43,275 nt of DNA. It comes from Spirochaetales bacterium. Lineage in GTDB: Bacteria > Spirochaetota > Spirochaetia > JAIPGG01. Made by a program: the position numbers and the translations under genes. Positions 1 through 8,203 of the stretch are shown here, piece after piece (positions within the stretch are counted from its first letter, which is position 1; every line of letters starts with the position of its first letter). The stretch lies in assembly GCA_021736255.1 (NCBI GenBank), contig JAIPGG010000013.1, positions 1 to 43,275 on the forward strand, written 5' to 3'. The notes beneath the pieces are model-generated. The model did no database searches, had not been told where the DNA came from, and worked only from the letters and a program-made list of their open reading frames with translations.

Positions 1-28
1 GGGTGTCTAAAACCAAGCAGGATTCCGG

Positions 29-85
29 TCACGGCAGGTAACGTGCCTGCATCAGGGTAAATTCCACAAGCTTTGAACCACTCAT
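29..85 (-). other. Short reading frame overlapping the permease stop; probable start of a further operon gene
   Basis: An ATG overlaps the stop codon of the last permease gene in the ATGA arrangement used at the other junction of this operon, and a GGAAG Shine-Dalgarno-like sequence lies 5 bases upstream. The frame runs only 18 codons before TGA. A second frame on the same strand stays open from about 80 to the window edge and reads like protein (ending VTGILLGFRH), so the true downstream gene may begin here after a frameshift or may use another start. Too little sequence is visible to name a product. Confidence 0.3.
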
Positions 86-957
86 ATCTGCTTCCTGCTG
101 CTTAGTGCAGACTGAAGGACCAAAAACACCACCGTAATCAGATAGGGCAAGGACAGGACTGCGGTAGCCGGAATCGAGATAATGCCCTGAAGGTTGTCGG
201 CAAGCACCTCGGCCGCTGCGAACAAGGCTGCAGCTCCCAGAATCCCGACCGGATGCTTCCTGCCGAGATAAATAGCTACCAGAGCGATCCACCCCCGGCC
301 GGCGGAAATATTCGGAACGTAGGCTCCGAGTTTGAACATGAGTACTGCTCCGGCCGCTCCGGCAAAAACCCCCGATAAAAGCAGTGCCGCAAGACGATAG
401 GGCCCAGGCAGGACACCGCGGATCAAGGCAGTCTCCGGGCTCTCGCCCACCGCCCTGACCCGAAGTCCGAAGCGGGTCCGGTAGAAAAGGTACCAAACCA
501 GGGCGACACATCCCCATGAGGCATAAACAAGTATTGAATGCCCGTTCAGGATCGGTCCGACTACCGGCACATGTTCGAGAAATCCGATATGCACAACAGT
601 TGTTTCCGGGAGGGTCTGCAAACGGACAACACCTCGTGTTCCGAATATGAGGGAGGAAAGAATGGACGTCATCCCGACTGCAAGAAGATTTGCCGCCAGC
701 CCGGCGATAAAGATATTGGCCCCGCCTTTCAGGTGAGTCACAGCAATGAGTCCTGCCAAAAGCAGTCCGGCAATCACGGCAGCGGTCAGACCGGCTGCAA
801 GACTGCCGGTAAGTCCCGCCGCAGCAAAGGCGCTGAAAGCCCCGAAAAGCATTAACCCCTCGAGTCCGATGTTGAGCACCCCCGCCCGTTCGGTAAAAAG
901 CCCGCCCAATGCGGCCAGGAGGAAGGGGGCCATGATCTCGACGGTTGTGTGTATCAT
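82..957 (-). CDS. ABC transporter permease, BMP/nucleoside importer type
   Basis: This 291-residue, very hydrophobic protein has the N-terminal pattern of the second permease in PnrA/BMP-type importers (BPD_transp_2 family), including the segment ERAGVLNIGLEGLMLFGAF at about residues 23-41 that is typical of NupQ/YufQ-like subunits. It should form one half of the inner-membrane channel together with the adjacent 340-residue permease. Its ATG overlaps the stop of that gene by 4 bases (ATGA), which implies translational coupling. The substrate cannot be read from the permease; nucleosides are the usual cargo of the family. Confidence 0.93.
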   Translation of the reverse strand: MIHTTVEIMAPFLLAALGGLFTERAGVLNIGLEGLMLFGAFSAFAAAGLTGSLAAGLTAAVIAGLLLAGLIAVTHLKGGANIFIAGLAANLLAVGMTSILSSLIFGTRGVVRLQTLPETTVVHIGFLEHVPVVGPILNGHSILVYASWGCVALVWYLFYRTRFGLRVRAVGESPETALIRGVLPGPYRLAALLLSGVFAGAAGAVLMFKLGAYVPNISAGRGWIALVAIYLGRKHPVGILGAAALFAAAEVLADNLQGIISIPATAVLSLPYLITVVFLVLQSALSSRKQI

Positions 958-1976
958 TTCGTGCTGCCTCTCCCCGGAAGAAAACGTATGGTGATCAGGA
1001 AGAAGACCGCCGCCTGGATAATAGCGTTCAGCTCAAAGCCCACATTCGCATGAAGCATGGCTGCCTTCGAGGCGGCTTGCAGATAGGCAAAGACCAGCGC
1101 TGCCGGTACAACCATAGCCGGATGGTTCCCTGCGATCAGAGCGACGGCAATCCCGTTCCATCCGAGTCCGGAAGAAAAGCCCTTGATCAAGGCGTGGTGG
1201 GTTCCCAGCAGAGCCAGTCCGCCTGCCATGCCGTGAAAGAAACCGCCGGCCGCCATGGGGATCACCGTATAGAGCCCCGTTGCTACTCCCCCGTACCGGG
1301 CAAAATCGCGGTTGAGACCGGTAATACGCAGTTCATAGCCCGGACGGGTACGAAAAAGCAGAAAGGTCGCTGCTGCTGCCAGGAGGATCCCGATCGGGAG
1401 TTCGAGCGAGAGGTTCGAAGGTTCGAGGAGCCGGGGCAGGAAGAAGCCTTCTGCAACACGCTGTGTCGTGATGAGGTAGCTGTTGCTGTCCTTGAGCGGA
1501 CCGGTAATCAGAAAGTCTACCAAGGGAATAGCGGCGGCGGACAGGAGAAAGGACGAGATGAGCTCATCAGTCCCCCAACGCATTCTCGCGAACCCGGAGA
1601 AGGCCGCAAGGACAAGCCCGCCGCCGCCAGCTGCCGTCAGGGCGAGCAGGGCGCCGCCTGAACCGGCTGTCGAAGGGAGAAGGATGCAGACGAGGTATCC
1701 TGCCAGGGCTCCGAGATAGACCTGCCCCTCTCCGCCGAGGTTAAAGGTCCCCGAGCGGAAAGCCAACGAAATCCCCAGTCCGGTCAGGCTCAACAGGCCG
1801 GCGTTGCTGAGCATGTTGCCGAAGCTGAAGAGGTTCGAAAACGGACCGATGAAAAAGGTAGAGAGCCTGCCGGCACCGCCGCCTGATATGCCAAGAATCA
1901 ACATGGCAACCAAGAAGGCTGCCGCCAGGGCGATAAGGCTGCCGAAAAGGCTGGTCGGCGGTTTTCGGCTAAGCAT
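954..1976 (-). CDS. ABC transporter permease, BMP/nucleoside importer type
   Basis: This 340-residue integral membrane protein is the first permease of the importer (NupP/YufP-like, BPD_transp_2 family). The first membrane segment lies at about residues 12-32, and the conserved permease motif GLGISLAFRSGTFNLGGEGQ is at about 66-85, matching the NIGLEG motif of its partner. The start overlaps the end of the ATPase gene by 8 bases and its stop overlaps the next permease start by 4. It pairs with the downstream permease and the double ATPase; substrate unassigned. Confidence 0.93.
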   Translation of the reverse strand: MLSRKPPTSLFGSLIALAAAFLVAMLILGISGGGAGRLSTFFIGPFSNLFSFGNMLSNAGLLSLTGLGISLAFRSGTFNLGGEGQVYLGALAGYLVCILLPSTAGSGGALLALTAAGGGGLVLAAFSGFARMRWGTDELISSFLLSAAAIPLVDFLITGPLKDSNSYLITTQRVAEGFFLPRLLEPSNLSLELPIGILLAAAATFLLFRTRPGYELRITGLNRDFARYGGVATGLYTVIPMAAGGFFHGMAGGLALLGTHHALIKGFSSGLGWNGIAVALIAGNHPAMVVPAALVFAYLQAASKAAMLHANVGFELNAIIQAAVFFLITIRFLPGRGSTK

Positions 1977-3651
1977 TGTCTGTTTCCTCTTTTCTTATGT
2001 CCGGTTCTTGGGTGGTGTTCGGACCGGTTTTCTCTCCTTCCCGGGAGGCCCCGAGCATCAGAGAACCAAGTTCGGACCTGCTGAGACCCCCGGGTTCGGG
2101 AAATACCGTCAGATAGCCGTCGTGCAAAACTCCTATCGCATCGGCGTGGGAAAGGACCTCTTCCAGGTCAGAAGAGAGCACGAGTACCGCTGTTCCCTCG
2201 CTGCGTAGCTGCAGGAGGGTCCGGTACATCATCTGCCTGCCGGCAAGATCCAGGCCCCATTCCGGTTCGGATATAATAACCAGGTCCCGCCACTCCCCGA
2301 GTTCCCGTGCCAGGATGACCCGCTGGATCTGGCCGCCCGAGAGACGGTGAATAGGCTGGCGCGGGTCGGTAAGGAGGTTGACTTCCTTCAATGCCTCCGT
2401 CGCAAAGCGGCCGGTATCCTTTCGCGGGAGGATCCCCCAACGGGATAGTTTTCCCAGGGACAGGAGAATAAGATTTTCCTCCACGCTCGCTTCCAGACTG
2501 ATTCCTCGCCGAATTCTTTCGGTGGGGACATAGGCTATGCCTGCTCGTCGAAGCGTTCGGGGGGAATGTTTTTCTACCTTTTTGCCGTGGTACCGGATTG
2601 TTCCCGAGTTGGGGGTGATTATTCCAGCCAGAAGGTCCTCGAAAAGTTCGAGGCCGTGCTCTCTGATGCCGGTAATGCCGAAGAGTTCCCCTTCCCGCAG
2701 ACGGAAGCTGATGTTCTTGAGGGAGGGGCCTCTTTCCCGTTCAACCGAAACCCCGGAAAATTCGAGAAGAACCGGCTCCTGTTCATTGTTTTTGTTTCCT
2801 GTTCCGGTTTTTTTTCGAGGCGATCCGGTATGTTCTCCGTTTACCAGGGCGGCCGTGTCGGCGCCGGTTGTAGACTCTGAATCGTCAGCTGAAGGGGTCT
2901 CCTTTCCTTCAGCTGATTGCCCCTCCACCATGAGCGAGGCAAGCCCCGAGGCATCGAGCGCTCCGGCCGGGTATTCCCCGACAGTTCTTCCGTTCCGCAT
3001 AATCGTAATACGCTGGGCCGGTCCGAGGATTTCACGGATCCGGTGGGTAACGATCACCACCGCCAGGCCGGTCTGTGCCAGGTGATGAAAGATGCTGAAG
3101 AAGCCGCGGCTTTCGGTGTCCGAGAGAAAGGCGGTCGGTTCGTCCAGAATGAGTACCCGTGATCCCCCGAACAGGGCTGTGAGTATCGCCAGCTTCTGGA
3201 GCTGTCCCGCACTGTAATGAGCGGTTTTCATCCTGATATCCAGCTCGATGCCGGTGTGTTTCATTAATGCATCAATTTCCTCAGCGGCTCTCCTGCGGTC
3301 CAGGTGTCCCGGTCCGACAACCGGTTCACTCCCGAGAATAAGGTTTTCCAGGCCGCTGAAACTTTCGATTGCCGTAACGTGTTGCCGGACCAAGCCTATT
3401 CCCGCCCGCAAGGCCTCCCGTGGATCGGCAAGACTTATTTTCGAGCCGTTGATTACTATAGTTCCCTCATCCGGAGCAACCAGGCCGCTGAGGATATGGA
3501 TGAGGGTGGATTTTCCTGCTCCGTTTTCTCCGACCAATGCATGGATCTCGCCCTGAAAAATCCGGAGAGATGCATCCCGATTTGCCTGTACTCCGTTTTC
3601 CGGAAAGCATTTCGTGATACCCTGCAGATGGACGTAGGGAGCGTTTGCCAT
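1969..3651 (-). CDS. ABC transporter ATPase with two nucleotide-binding domains (BMP/sugar importer type)
   Basis: A 560-residue fusion of two ABC ATPase domains, the usual arrangement for nucleoside and simple-sugar importers. The N half has Walker A GENGAGKST (41-49), an atypical signature YSAGQ (146-150) and Walker B VLILDEP (166-172). The C half has a degenerate Walker A (GITGIREHG, 325-333, no Lys), a consensus LSGGQ (437-441) and VIISEP (458-463). One degenerate site is common in this family. The linker at about 245-292 is long, polar and Ser/Thr/Gly/Lys rich. I chose the ATG at 3651, which forms a TGATG overlap with the lipoprotein stop; an in-frame TTG lies one codon upstream. Confidence 0.95.
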   Translation of the reverse strand: MANAPYVHLQGITKCFPENGVQANRDASLRIFQGEIHALVGENGAGKSTLIHILSGLVAPDEGTIVINGSKISLADPREALRAGIGLVRQHVTAIESFSGLENLILGSEPVVGPGHLDRRRAAEEIDALMKHTGIELDIRMKTAHYSAGQLQKLAILTALFGGSRVLILDEPTAFLSDTESRGFFSIFHHLAQTGLAVVIVTHRIREILGPAQRITIMRNGRTVGEYPAGALDASGLASLMVEGQSAEGKETPSADDSESTTGADTAALVNGEHTGSPRKKTGTGNKNNEQEPVLLEFSGVSVERERGPSLKNISFRLREGELFGITGIREHGLELFEDLLAGIITPNSGTIRYHGKKVEKHSPRTLRRAGIAYVPTERIRRGISLEASVEENLILLSLGKLSRWGILPRKDTGRFATEALKEVNLLTDPRQPIHRLSGGQIQRVILARELGEWRDLVIISEPEWGLDLAGRQMMYRTLLQLRSEGTAVLVLSSDLEEVLSHADAIGVLHDGYLTVFPEPGGLSRSELGSLMLGASREGEKTGPNTTQEPDIRKEETDNA

Positions 3652-4697
3652 CAATTGATTGTTGGAATTTCCAGTTGAAGCTCGCCGGATTTCATTCGTT
3701 CGATCATCTTGTCTATGTTCTTTCTGGTCTCTTCATCCACATTCCGGCGGTATTGATTATGCTCGGTGTCGAAACCTACAAAGCCTTCGGCCACACCGAG
3801 TATTTCCGCCTCGCCATAGACGAGCTCGCCCTCAATAGCGGCGAGGCTCCGTTCGTAGGCAGCCCGTTCCTGGTCAATGTAGGTGCTCCCGATAACGACC
3901 CCCGGTGCCACGTCGTATCCGGAGGTATCGTACCAGATAACATAGCCGCCGGTTTCCTTTGCACTGCTGATGACCCCCTGATTTGCCCCGCCGGCTATTG
4001 TCAATATAATATCAACCCCGCTTTCGTACATGCTCTTTGCAAGTTCCTGAGCCTTTCCTGCGTCGTACCAGTTTCCGACTACTCTGAAGTCAAGCTGGAT
4101 CGATGAATCGGCAGTTTTCAGTCCGAGTTTGAATCCGGGGAGGATTACTTGGTTCATCATGGGATATTCCTGACCGACGATCATTCCCACTTTCAAATCG
4201 GGATTTGCATGTTCGAGGTCTCCCTTGGTTATAAGTCCGCCGAAATAGCCGGCAAGGTATCCCTGTTCCATCTGGTTATAAAGCAGTGTATGAATGGCTT
4301 CATTGCCCTCGAGGTATCCGTCGAGGAGAAGAAATCGCTGGTCCGGATGATTTTCGGTGAGCTCGTCGCAGATTTCCGGTATAGAGGGGTTGGAAGAGAC
4401 GATGAGGTCATATTCTCCGGAAGCGGCAAGAGAGGTAAGGGACTCGGGCCATTCAGCCTGATTGAAGCCGCCTTCCACAACATTAACTGAGACCCCTTCT
4501 TTTTCTTCTGCCGCCCGCTGTACACCCTCAACCATCTCTTTATAGGTAGGACTGCCCTCGGTTACTCCGGGGACGAATACGGCAATATCGAAATTCTCCT
4601 GCTTTGTATCGGCTTTTTTTTCCTTTTCACAGGAAATAAGGGTGATAAGCATCAGAATAACAAATCCGGTTAACAGTATATTGAGCGTTTTCTTCAT
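3651..4697 (-). CDS. BMP/PnrA-family substrate-binding lipoprotein
   Basis: A 348-residue exported lipoprotein: Lys-rich start, hydrophobic core and lipobox LISC with Cys23. The mature part follows the BMP (PnrA/TmpC/Med) fold: an N-terminal beta strand AVFVPGVTEGSPTYK (39-53), a hinge-region GGLITKGD (153-160) and the conserved TIAGGANQGV (233-242). It should be the periplasmic ligand-binding component of the importer encoded directly downstream. The usual N-terminal signature with an Asp-Gly-x-Phe-x-Asp-x-Ser-Phe pattern is not present, so the ligand may not be a standard purine nucleoside. A consensus AGGAGGT lies 6 bases before the ATG. It is the first gene of the minus-strand operon. Confidence 0.93.
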   Translation of the reverse strand: MKKTLNILLTGFVILMLITLISCEKEKKADTKQENFDIAVFVPGVTEGSPTYKEMVEGVQRAAEEKEGVSVNVVEGGFNQAEWPESLTSLAASGEYDLIVSSNPSIPEICDELTENHPDQRFLLLDGYLEGNEAIHTLLYNQMEQGYLAGYFGGLITKGDLEHANPDLKVGMIVGQEYPMMNQVILPGFKLGLKTADSSIQLDFRVVGNWYDAGKAQELAKSMYESGVDIILTIAGGANQGVISSAKETGGYVIWYDTSGYDVAPGVVIGSTYIDQERAAYERSLAAIEGELVYGEAEILGVAEGFVGFDTEHNQYRRNVDEETRKNIDKMIERMKSGELQLEIPTIN

Positions 4698-4823
4698 CGA
4701 AAGACCTCCTGTGATATCGGAATCTATCCTATCGGTTTCTAAGGGATTCGAAAAGTAGGTACTGTTGACCTGGCATCCCTTTCATGGTACCGTAATTTAT
4801 CCCTCGAGAATCAAGGTGTACGC
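4698..4823. promoter_or_regulatory. Divergent intergenic region between the importer operon and prs
   Basis: These 126 bases must hold the promoters of both transcription units. On the plus strand TTGACC (4764-4769) could be a -35 box, but with 17-18 base spacing the -10 is poor (TACCGT); TAATTT lies somewhat further down. On the minus strand the sequence GATAGATTC (4728-4720) contains a -10-like TAGATT that recurs before rpsL and tuf, but no good -35 is visible. Both calls are weak and no operator palindrome was recognised. Confidence 0.4.
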
Positions 4824-6065
4824 ATGAGCTTTTCAAAACCCGCATCCCTCGGGATACTCGCATGTCCGGGTGCCGAGCAGTTTACCGAAGAGATGCTTGC
4901 GTATTTAAAGAACTATTATATGAAAACCTACCGGAAAAAGGCGGATATCCTTTCCGAGCGCTATGGTACGAGTCAGGAAGAAATTATCCGTCAAATGAAT
5001 CTCGCCGATGATCTGCGGATGAAGCGTCACCACAACGGGCCGGTGGAAGAGATTCGTCTTCCTGCATTTCGAATTCCGGCACGATATACCTGTTTTGCCA
5101 ATGGAGAATTCAAGACCGAAATCCTTTCCTCGGTCAGGGGAATGGATGTCTTTATTGTTCAAGACGTGGAGAATCATTATCCGCAGGAATTTTATAACTC
5201 TGATACGAAATATTCGCTGTCGGTAAACGACAATATCTTTCTCCTTTTTGTAACCATCGATGCGGTACAGCAGGCCGGAGCCAATAGTATCACCCTTGTT
5301 CTTCCTACCTATCCCTATTCCCGGCAGCACCGGAAAAAGGGCCGGGAAGGCCTGACCGCTTCTCGTTTCGGGCAGATCGTTGAATATCTAGGAGTCTCCC
5401 GGCTGATAACCCTGGATATTCATTCGAAAGAGATCGAGAACAGCTTCAACCGGCTGCGCTTGGAAAACCTTCATGCCTCTTATCAGGTGCTTCGGAAGCT
5501 CAGCGCCTTAATTGATGTGAAGAATGAAGAGCTGGTAGTGGTCTCTCCGGATACCGGAGCGATCGACCGCAACAAGTATTATGCAGGCAGTCTCAAAAAG
5601 CCTCTTGCCCTTATTTACAAGGAACGGGATTACTCGAAGGTTTCCAATAGTGCGACCGACAGCAATATTACCCAGATGCGGCTTCTCGGAGATGTTGAAG
5701 GAAAGACGGTCTTTATGGCCGATGATTTATTGGGTACCGGGGGAACACTACTGAAGGCCATGCAATACCTCACCGAGGAGCGTGGGGCCAAACGAATCAT
5801 CGCCTCCATCAGCCTGCCGTTTTTTACCGGTGATGCCCGGGAGAAATTCGAAGAGGCTTATCAGCAGGGTTTCTTCTACCGCATCATCGGAACGAATGCA
5901 ATCTATCACGACGAAGATCTGCTGGACAGGGAGTGGTATGTAAGTGCGAATATCTCGAACCTTTTTGCCAAGGTCATTGCCCGGCTTCATCACGATGCCA
6001 GCCTCAGCGCTCTTCTCGACAACAGCAAGATTATTCAGAAGATGTTGAAAAAGGGTGACGACTGA
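4824..6065 (+). CDS. prs: Ribose-phosphate pyrophosphokinase (PRPP synthetase), long form
   Basis: This enzyme makes PRPP from ribose 5-phosphate and ATP for nucleotide, His and Trp synthesis. Visible family features are the beta strand FIVQD (110-114), the ATP region LPTYPYSRQHRKKGR (160-174), the strand VVVSPDTGAIDR (238-249), the flexible-loop pair Lys266 and Arg268 (KER), and the PRPP loop DDLLGTGGT (300-308). At 413 residues it is about 100 longer than classical Prs (about 315); much of the extra length is an N-terminal helical segment of about 60-70 residues before the FANGEF motif (91-96). Such long Prs proteins are typical of spirochaetes. AAGGTG precedes the ATG by 5 bases. The kinase gene downstream overlaps its end by 11 bases. 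Confidence 0.93.
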   Translation: MSFSKPASLGILACPGAEQFTEEMLAYLKNYYMKTYRKKADILSERYGTSQEEIIRQMNLADDLRMKRHHNGPVEEIRLPAFRIPARYTCFANGEFKTEILSSVRGMDVFIVQDVENHYPQEFYNSDTKYSLSVNDNIFLLFVTIDAVQQAGANSITLVLPTYPYSRQHRKKGREGLTASRFGQIVEYLGVSRLITLDIHSKEIENSFNRLRLENLHASYQVLRKLSALIDVKNEELVVVSPDTGAIDRNKYYAGSLKKPLALIYKERDYSKVSNSATDSNITQMRLLGDVEGKTVFMADDLLGTGGTLLKAMQYLTEERGAKRIIASISLPFFTGDAREKFEEAYQQGFFYRIIGTNAIYHDEDLLDREWYVSANISNLFAKVIARLHHDASLSALLDNSKIIQKMLKKGDD

Positions 6066-7476
6066 TACTCCCCGCGAAGTATTTTTTTCTCTTGATATAG
6101 GAACATCTTCCCTCAAGGGTGCGTTCATCGACCGGGAAGGGGCAATGTATGCCTTTGCCCGCCGCCCGCTTCCGGTCTGGGATGAGCGCCTTCTGCGCCG
6201 CTGGCCGCCGGAAACCTGGATCGACAGCCTGACAGCCCTCTACAGGGATTTGAACGAAGATGCTGATGAATCTCTGCGTCTTGCCGGGGTGATTGTCAGT
6301 GGAAATGGTCCTACCGTCATTTCTGTCGATAGAGAGGGGCAGCCTGTGGCGCCGGCACTCCTCTGGTTCGACGAGAATGTTCAGCCGGTGGAAGGGAACC
6401 CCTCGTTTTTCCTGCCGAAGATTTCCTGGTTCAGGGACCAGTATCCCGAGTTGTATGAGCGAACCCGCTGGTTTCTCGGCTGCCCGGAGTATCTTGCCTA
6501 TGTGCTTACCGGTACGGCAACGGTATTTGTGCCGAACGAAGCCTTTCGCCGATATATATGGGATGAACAGCAGGTCCTGAGCTATCGGATCGACTCGGAA
6601 AAGCTGCCGCCTCCTGTCGGACCCGGGCAGAGAATTGGAAGAATCGGCAGGCATGGAGCGGCGAGAACAGGTCTGCCGGAAGAGCTTGCCGTATACAGCG
6701 GGAGCACGGATTTTCTTGTCTCCCTGTTAGGGACCGGCGCGGTTCGTCCGGGGCGGATCTGTGACCGGGCCGGTTCCTCGGAGGGACTGAATTACTGCTC
6801 TTCAGAGTTTGTTCAAAATGCATCTATCCGGACTCTCCCGCACATAATCCCCGGATGCTACAATGTGGCCGCTGTTCTTCCTGCCACGGGACGGCTCTTT
6901 GAATGGTTCCGGCGGAACACCGGTCAGACCGAAAGAAGCTACAAAGAAATCATGGAAGAGATCCTTTCCATTCCCTTTTCCCGGCAGCTTCCGGTCTTTT
7001 TCCCGTCGTACCGCCGATCTCATCCCTGGGACTTCAATCAGGCGGTTTTCCTCGGCCTCAAAGAAAAACACGGAAGATCAGATTTGGGACGTGCATTGGT
7101 TCTGTCGATTGCCTTTACCGTGCGGCATGCCCTTGGTTTTTTGGAGGAGCAGGTCGGATCGATCGAAGAAATCGTTCTCTCCGGAGGACAGGGGAAAAAC
7201 GAATACTGGAATCGGATGAAGGCCGATGCAACAGGGAAAAGGCTGCTCGTTCCACGTATTCTGGATGCGGAACTGGTGGGGAATCTGGTTTGCACGCTTC
7301 AACAAGAGGGTGAGTACGGTGATCTTGCCGAGGCCTCCGAGGCTCTGGTAAAGGTCGAACGGGTCTACGAACCCGATTCTGCACAACGATTAATGTATGA
7401 GGATGCCTATCGAAGTTATCAGAAAACCTATTCTGAATTTGAGGACGCTCTTCACCTGATGGGTTTTTCCTTTTAA
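6055..7476 (+). CDS. FGGY-family carbohydrate kinase (xylulokinase-like)
   Basis: A 473-residue sugar kinase of the FGGY family. The N-terminal phosphate motif DIGTSSLKG is at 14-22, the segment YSGSTDFLVSLLGTG at 215-229 supplies the likely catalytic base Asp219, and the adenosine motif SGGQGKN is at 376-382. The family phosphorylates pentuloses, glycerol and related polyols; the overall length and motif spacing suit a xylulokinase-like member, but the substrate cannot be assigned. The only available start is GTG at 6055, since an in-frame stop lies three codons upstream; it overlaps prs by 11 bases, so the two are probably co-translated. Adjacency to prs and the BMP importer suggests pentose or nucleoside salvage. 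Confidence 0.88.
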   Translation: MTTDTPREVFFSLDIGTSSLKGAFIDREGAMYAFARRPLPVWDERLLRRWPPETWIDSLTALYRDLNEDADESLRLAGVIVSGNGPTVISVDREGQPVAPALLWFDENVQPVEGNPSFFLPKISWFRDQYPELYERTRWFLGCPEYLAYVLTGTATVFVPNEAFRRYIWDEQQVLSYRIDSEKLPPPVGPGQRIGRIGRHGAARTGLPEELAVYSGSTDFLVSLLGTGAVRPGRICDRAGSSEGLNYCSSEFVQNASIRTLPHIIPGCYNVAAVLPATGRLFEWFRRNTGQTERSYKEIMEEILSIPFSRQLPVFFPSYRRSHPWDFNQAVFLGLKEKHGRSDLGRALVLSIAFTVRHALGFLEEQVGSIEEIVLSGGQGKNEYWNRMKADATGKRLLVPRILDAELVGNLVCTLQQEGEYGDLAEASEALVKVERVYEPDSAQRLMYEDAYRSYQKTYSEFEDALHLMGFSF

Positions 7477-7496
7477 CCGTTCCCCGCCTACAGAAG

Positions 7497-8201
7497 CTAT
7501 TCGCGGAACAGAGAGAGCAGGCCGGACCATTGCCTGAGATTTCTGCGCAGCCCGGCATGATTCGGAACCCAACGCTCTACCTCAGCCCAGAAGATCGGAG
7601 AATGATCCTGCCGGCGCTGGTGTGCTAGCTCGTGGACCACGATGTATTCCATGAGTTCAACAGGAAGCATTACCGCCCTCCAGTTTACCGAAATATTTCC
7701 CAGGCCCGATGAGCTTCCCCAGCGGTTTTTCTGATTGCGGAGATAGAGCTTCTTGTAGTGAATCCCCATAGCTGAGGCCCATTCCCGTGCAGCGGCCCCG
7801 ATTTCTTTTCCGGCGGTTCTTCGAAGCCATCCTTCGATGGCTTTCCCAGGTGCTTTTCCGTCGTTTCCTAGACTAAGGATGCCGGATTCTTTCTCCAACC
7901 GGAAGCTGCTTTTTCCCGGTCTCTGGTGGATCCGTATTTCGTAGACCTGTCCCCTATAAACGACGCGCCGCTCGGGGTGGAAATCGCTGATTACCGAGTG
8001 GATCCGTTGTTGATGCCGCGTAATCCAGGCTGCCTTTTGCCGGAGGAAGCTTTCTATACGGGTTACGGGGGTTCCTGTCGGGGCGGAAACAAGCAGCTCT
8101 CCGGACCGGCCGATCCGCAGGTTAATGTGTTTTTGCCCTTTTCTGAGGGTGAGGGTATATTCGAGGTTTCCCGCGCGAAGGTTGCTGGTTCGATGCGCCA
8201 T
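7497..8201 (-). CDS. YgjP-like (DUF45) zinc metallopeptidase-family protein
   Basis: A 234-residue soluble protein of the YgjP/DUF45 family, related to M48 peptidases. The zinc site reads HELAH (190-194) with a third His at 200 (QDHSPIFW), and the family hallmark RNQKNRWGSSS is at 155-165. No signal peptide or membrane segment is seen. Its physiological substrate is unknown; the family is widespread and poorly characterised. I chose the ATG at 8201, with AGGA 6 bases upstream, rather than the TTG at 8207 that overlaps the glnE stop. It is the last gene of the minus-strand unit, convergent with the sugar kinase whose stop is 20 bases away. Confidence 0.85.
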   Translation of the reverse strand: MAHRTSNLRAGNLEYTLTLRKGQKHINLRIGRSGELLVSAPTGTPVTRIESFLRQKAAWITRHQQRIHSVISDFHPERRVVYRGQVYEIRIHQRPGKSSFRLEKESGILSLGNDGKAPGKAIEGWLRRTAGKEIGAAAREWASAMGIHYKKLYLRNQKNRWGSSSGLGNISVNWRAVMLPVELMEYIVVHELAHQRRQDHSPIFWAEVERWVPNHAGLRRNLRQWSGLLSLFRE

Positions 8202-8203
8202 GG

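Noticed and set aside
4771-4786. TGGCAT resembling a sigma54 -24 element before prs
   Set aside because: The required GC at the -12 position with correct spacing is absent.
7479-7509. Inverted repeat GTTCCCCG/CGCGGAAC between the convergent kinase and peptidase genes
   Set aside because: One mismatch, a 15-base loop and no T-run on either strand; not a convincing terminator.
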